This document shows positions 44,346-46,151 of a DNA stretch of 46,151 nucleotides, in pieces. The notes under the pieces are model-generated. The model did not search any database. It had not been told where the DNA came from and was given only the letters and a program-made list of their open reading frames with translations. Positions within the stretch are counted from its first letter, which is position 1. Every line of letters starts with the position of its first letter. This stretch comes from Phenylobacterium aquaticum (lineage in GTDB: Bacteria > Pseudomonadota > Alphaproteobacteria > Caulobacterales > Caulobacteraceae): assembly GCF_022695515.1 (NCBI RefSeq), contig NZ_JALDPT010000039.1, positions 1 to 46,151 of the forward strand. The letters are read 5' to 3'. The position numbers were made by a program, and so were the translations under genes.

Positions 44346-45197
44346 TCAAACCGCGATCGGCGCCCTGATGGCGTCGTGGGCCTTGTAGCCGCGCAGCTTG
44401 AAGTCCTCGAACTCGAACGCGAACAGGTCGTCCTTGTCGGCGATCTCCATCAGCGGCAGGGGCAGGGGCTCGCGGGCCAGCTGCTCGCGGGCCTGGTCGA
44501 GGTGGTTCAGATAGAGGTGGGCGTCGCCCAGCGTATGGACGAACTCGCCGGGCTCCAGCCCGACCACCTTGGCCACCATCATGGTCAGCAGCGCATAGGA
44601 AGCGATGTTGAACGGCACGCCCAGGAACACGTCGGCCGAGCGCTGGTAGAGCTGGCAGGAGAGCTTTCCGTCCGCCACGAAGAACTGGAACAGGCAGTGG
44701 CAGGGGGGCAGGGCCATGTCCTCGACCTCGGCCGGGTTCCAGGCCGAGACGATATGGCGGCGGCTTTCCGGATTGGCCTTCAGGCCGGCCACCAGATTGG
44801 CGATCTGGTCGATGACCCGGCCGTCCGGCGCGGTCCAGGAGCGCCACTGCTTGCCATAGATGGGACCCAGTTCGCCTTCCGCGTCCGCCCATTCGTCCCA
44901 GATGCTGACCCCGCGCTCCTGCAGCCAGCGGACATTGGTGTCGCCGCGCAGGAACCAGAGCAGCTCCAGGATGATCGACTTCCGGTGCAGCTTCTTGGTG
45001 GTGAGCAGCGGGAAGCCCTGGGCCAGGTCGAACCGCATCTGGCGGCCGAAGACGCCCAGCGTGCCGGTGCCGGTGCGGTCGCCGCGCTGGACCCCGTTCT
45101 CCAGGATATCGGCCAGGAGGTCGAGATACTGACGCTCGGGATGATCGGCCGGAGCGGCTTCGGTCTCGCGCGAAAGGAGGGCGAAGGGTGCGTTCAT
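44346..45197 (-). CDS. thyA: Thymidylate synthase
   Basis: The 283-residue ThyA converts dUMP to dTMP with methylene-tetrahydrofolate. Visible motifs are RGDRTGTGTLGVFGRQMRFD (dUMP phosphate site), LLWFLRGDTN, the catalytic cysteine C166 in LPPCHCLFQF, QRSADVFLGVPFNIASYALL and GDAHLYLNHLDQ. The N-terminus has about 20 residues more than the E. coli enzyme. The ATG at 45197 is right; the frame stays open upstream without coding content. With folA downstream it forms the classic thymidylate/folate pair. Confidence 0.95.
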   Translation of the reverse strand: MNAPFALLSRETEAAPADHPERQYLDLLADILENGVQRGDRTGTGTLGVFGRQMRFDLAQGFPLLTTKKLHRKSIILELLWFLRGDTNVRWLQERGVSIWDEWADAEGELGPIYGKQWRSWTAPDGRVIDQIANLVAGLKANPESRRHIVSAWNPAEVEDMALPPCHCLFQFFVADGKLSCQLYQRSADVFLGVPFNIASYALLTMMVAKVVGLEPGEFVHTLGDAHLYLNHLDQAREQLAREPLPLPLMEIADKDDLFAFEFEDFKLRGYKAHDAIRAPIAV

Positions 45198-45298
45198 GGG
45201 GCTGCCTGTTCGCGGGTGATTCGGCGCCGATTCGCGACGGCCGTCAGCCGGCTTGGCGCGAGGGCGGGACGGAATGCGGGGGATAAGCCTGCGACGGA

Positions 45299-45844
45299 TC
45301 AGCCCGCGAAGCCGCCCTCGTCGAGGAAGGCCTGTTCTTCCGCCGTCGTCTCGCGGCCGAGGGCGGCGTTGCGGTGGGGGAAGCGGCCGAACTGGGCGAT
45401 GACGTCCAGGTGGATGAGGGCGAACTTCAGATAGTCCTCGGCCCCCAGGATCTCCATCAGCCGCACCGCCTCCTCCTGGCAGGCCAGGTCCTCGGCGTGC
45501 TCGAAGGGCAGGTAGAAGAAGACCCGCAGGTCCTCGTCGATCTCCTGGTCGAAGCCGGCGGCGATCGCATGGCGGGCGATCGCAAGCGCCTTGCCGTCGG
45601 TGGCGTAGGCGTGGGCGTTGCCGCGGTAGAGATTGCGGGGGAACTGGTCGAGGACGATCAGCATCGCCAGGCAGCCCTCGGCCGTCGCCATCCACTTGGC
45701 GTCATAGTTCCCGCGGGCGACGTTGTGATGCAGGGCCTCGAACTTCAAAAGGATGGCGTCGTCGAAGGACCGCTTGCCGGCGAACCACTGCTTGGGGCCG
45801 GCGTGACGCCAGAAGCCGATCACGTCCTGGGGCTGGGCGACCAT
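45299..45844 (-). CDS. DUF924 family protein
   Basis: This 181-residue helical protein of the DUF924 family (tetratricopeptide-like fold) has conserved stretches QDVIGFWRHAGPKQWFAG, LAMLIVLDQFPRNLYRGNAH, FYLPFEHAEDLACQEEAV and QFGRFPHRNAALGRETT. The family is common in proteobacteria, without a known reaction. It is 101 bases upstream of thyA on the same strand; whether it shares a promoter with it cannot be read from the sequence. Confidence 0.9.
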   Translation of the reverse strand: MVAQPQDVIGFWRHAGPKQWFAGKRSFDDAILLKFEALHHNVARGNYDAKWMATAEGCLAMLIVLDQFPRNLYRGNAHAYATDGKALAIARHAIAAGFDQEIDEDLRVFFYLPFEHAEDLACQEEAVRLMEILGAEDYLKFALIHLDVIAQFGRFPHRNAALGRETTAEEQAFLDEGGFAG

Positions 45845-45988
45845 GGGGGCTCCGTTCGGGTTAGGGTCCCTATGTCGCGGCGTCAGGGGATCTGTTCAAG
45901 CTCGGTTCAGCTTGGCGGGCTCAATCCTTAACGCCAAGGGACGAACAGGCCCGCCGCGCCCCCCGGCGCCGGATGAGCGAGAAAAGAC

Positions 45989-46151
45989 ATGAAGACGGTG
46001 ATGAGCGGCGCCCTGGCGCTGATCCTGATGGCCCAGGCGGCGCCCGCGGCCATGGCCCAGGACAATCCCCAGGAGCGACATGACTGGCGCGGGCCCCGCC
46101 CCGCCCCCGAGGCGCCGCGGCCCGTGCAGCCGCAGGCGCGGCCCCCGCGCC
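45989..46151 (+). CDS. Exported protein, N-terminal fragment (RcnB-like?)
   Basis: An ATG at 45989 opens a frame that runs off the window end after 54 codons. It has a signal peptide (MKTVMSGALALILMAQAAPA, likely cut after AMA) and then QDNPQERHDWRGPRPAPEAP, an Arg/His/Pro-rich start. Periplasmic RcnB-family proteins often begin like this, which would fit the Ni/Co operon far upstream, but the diagnostic C-terminal domain is outside the window. Treat the family as a guess. Confidence 0.5.
   Translation, partial: MKTVMSGALALILMAQAAPAAMAQDNPQERHDWRGPRPAPEAPRPVQPQARPPR

Overview
The window is about 70% G+C and densely packed, with GTG and TTG starts and many 4-bp gene overlaps. The gene families (RcnA-type Ni/Co efflux, an AtuA-like protein, YtcJ-like amidohydrolases, a CYP153-like P450, a DUF4129/DUF4350/MoxR/DUF58/SpoIIM/RDD operon, short palindromic intergenic repeats) suggest an alphaproteobacterial chromosome, most likely Caulobacterales such as Phenylobacterium or Caulobacter. 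That placement is inference from gene content. I saw no rRNA, tRNA, CRISPR array, transposase or phage gene.

Layout. 1-4.7 kb: an exported-protein fragment, a LysR regulator, two tandem paralogous winged-helix proteins, a hotdog thioesterase-like protein and an AI-2E-type permease. 4.7-7.0 kb: a metal-homeostasis operon made of a CsoR/RcnR repressor with a clear palindromic operator, a tiny membrane ORF, a membrane-anchored methyltransferase and RcnA. 7.0-13.8 kb: a YtcJ-like amidohydrolase, a small gene with a possible leader peptide, a divergent MarR/aminotransferase pair with two matching palindromes, two hypotheticals and an AtuA-like protein. 14.0-20.0 kb: the six-gene MoxR operon, ending against two tandem paralogous membrane proteins. 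21.6-28.6 kb: lipoprotein, FrnE-like DsbA protein, a secreted hypothetical, a fused HyuA-HyuB hydantoinase/5-oxoprolinase gene, a DnaJ/TerB protein and small hypotheticals. 29.2-32.3 kb: an operon of ABM monooxygenase, acyl-CoA dehydrogenase, globin and serine hydrolase. 32.5-35.7 kb: a divergent D-amino-acid module (N-acyl-D-amino-acid deacylase versus cupin and FAD oxidase). 35.8-40.7 kb: CYP153-like P450, an Old Yellow Enzyme homologue, a broken GFA-family gene and a Tat-exported amidohydrolase. 40.7-46.2 kb: acyltransferase, SRAP protein, SMP-30 lactonase, folA, thyA, DUF924 protein and the start of an exported protein.

The most unusual feature is the hydantoinase gene. Its reading frame contains two unrelated palindromic repeats, both translated in frame, and both families also occur as intergenic repeats in this window (22.8, 44.2, 4.7 and 32.3 kb). 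This resembles in principle the Rickettsia palindromic elements that insert in frame into genes.

A second theme is broken frames. At least four genes (methyltransferase, DUF58, hydantoinase, GFA) are split by what looks like loss of one base, always with the same polarity. That pattern makes residual sequencing error a serious alternative to real mutation.
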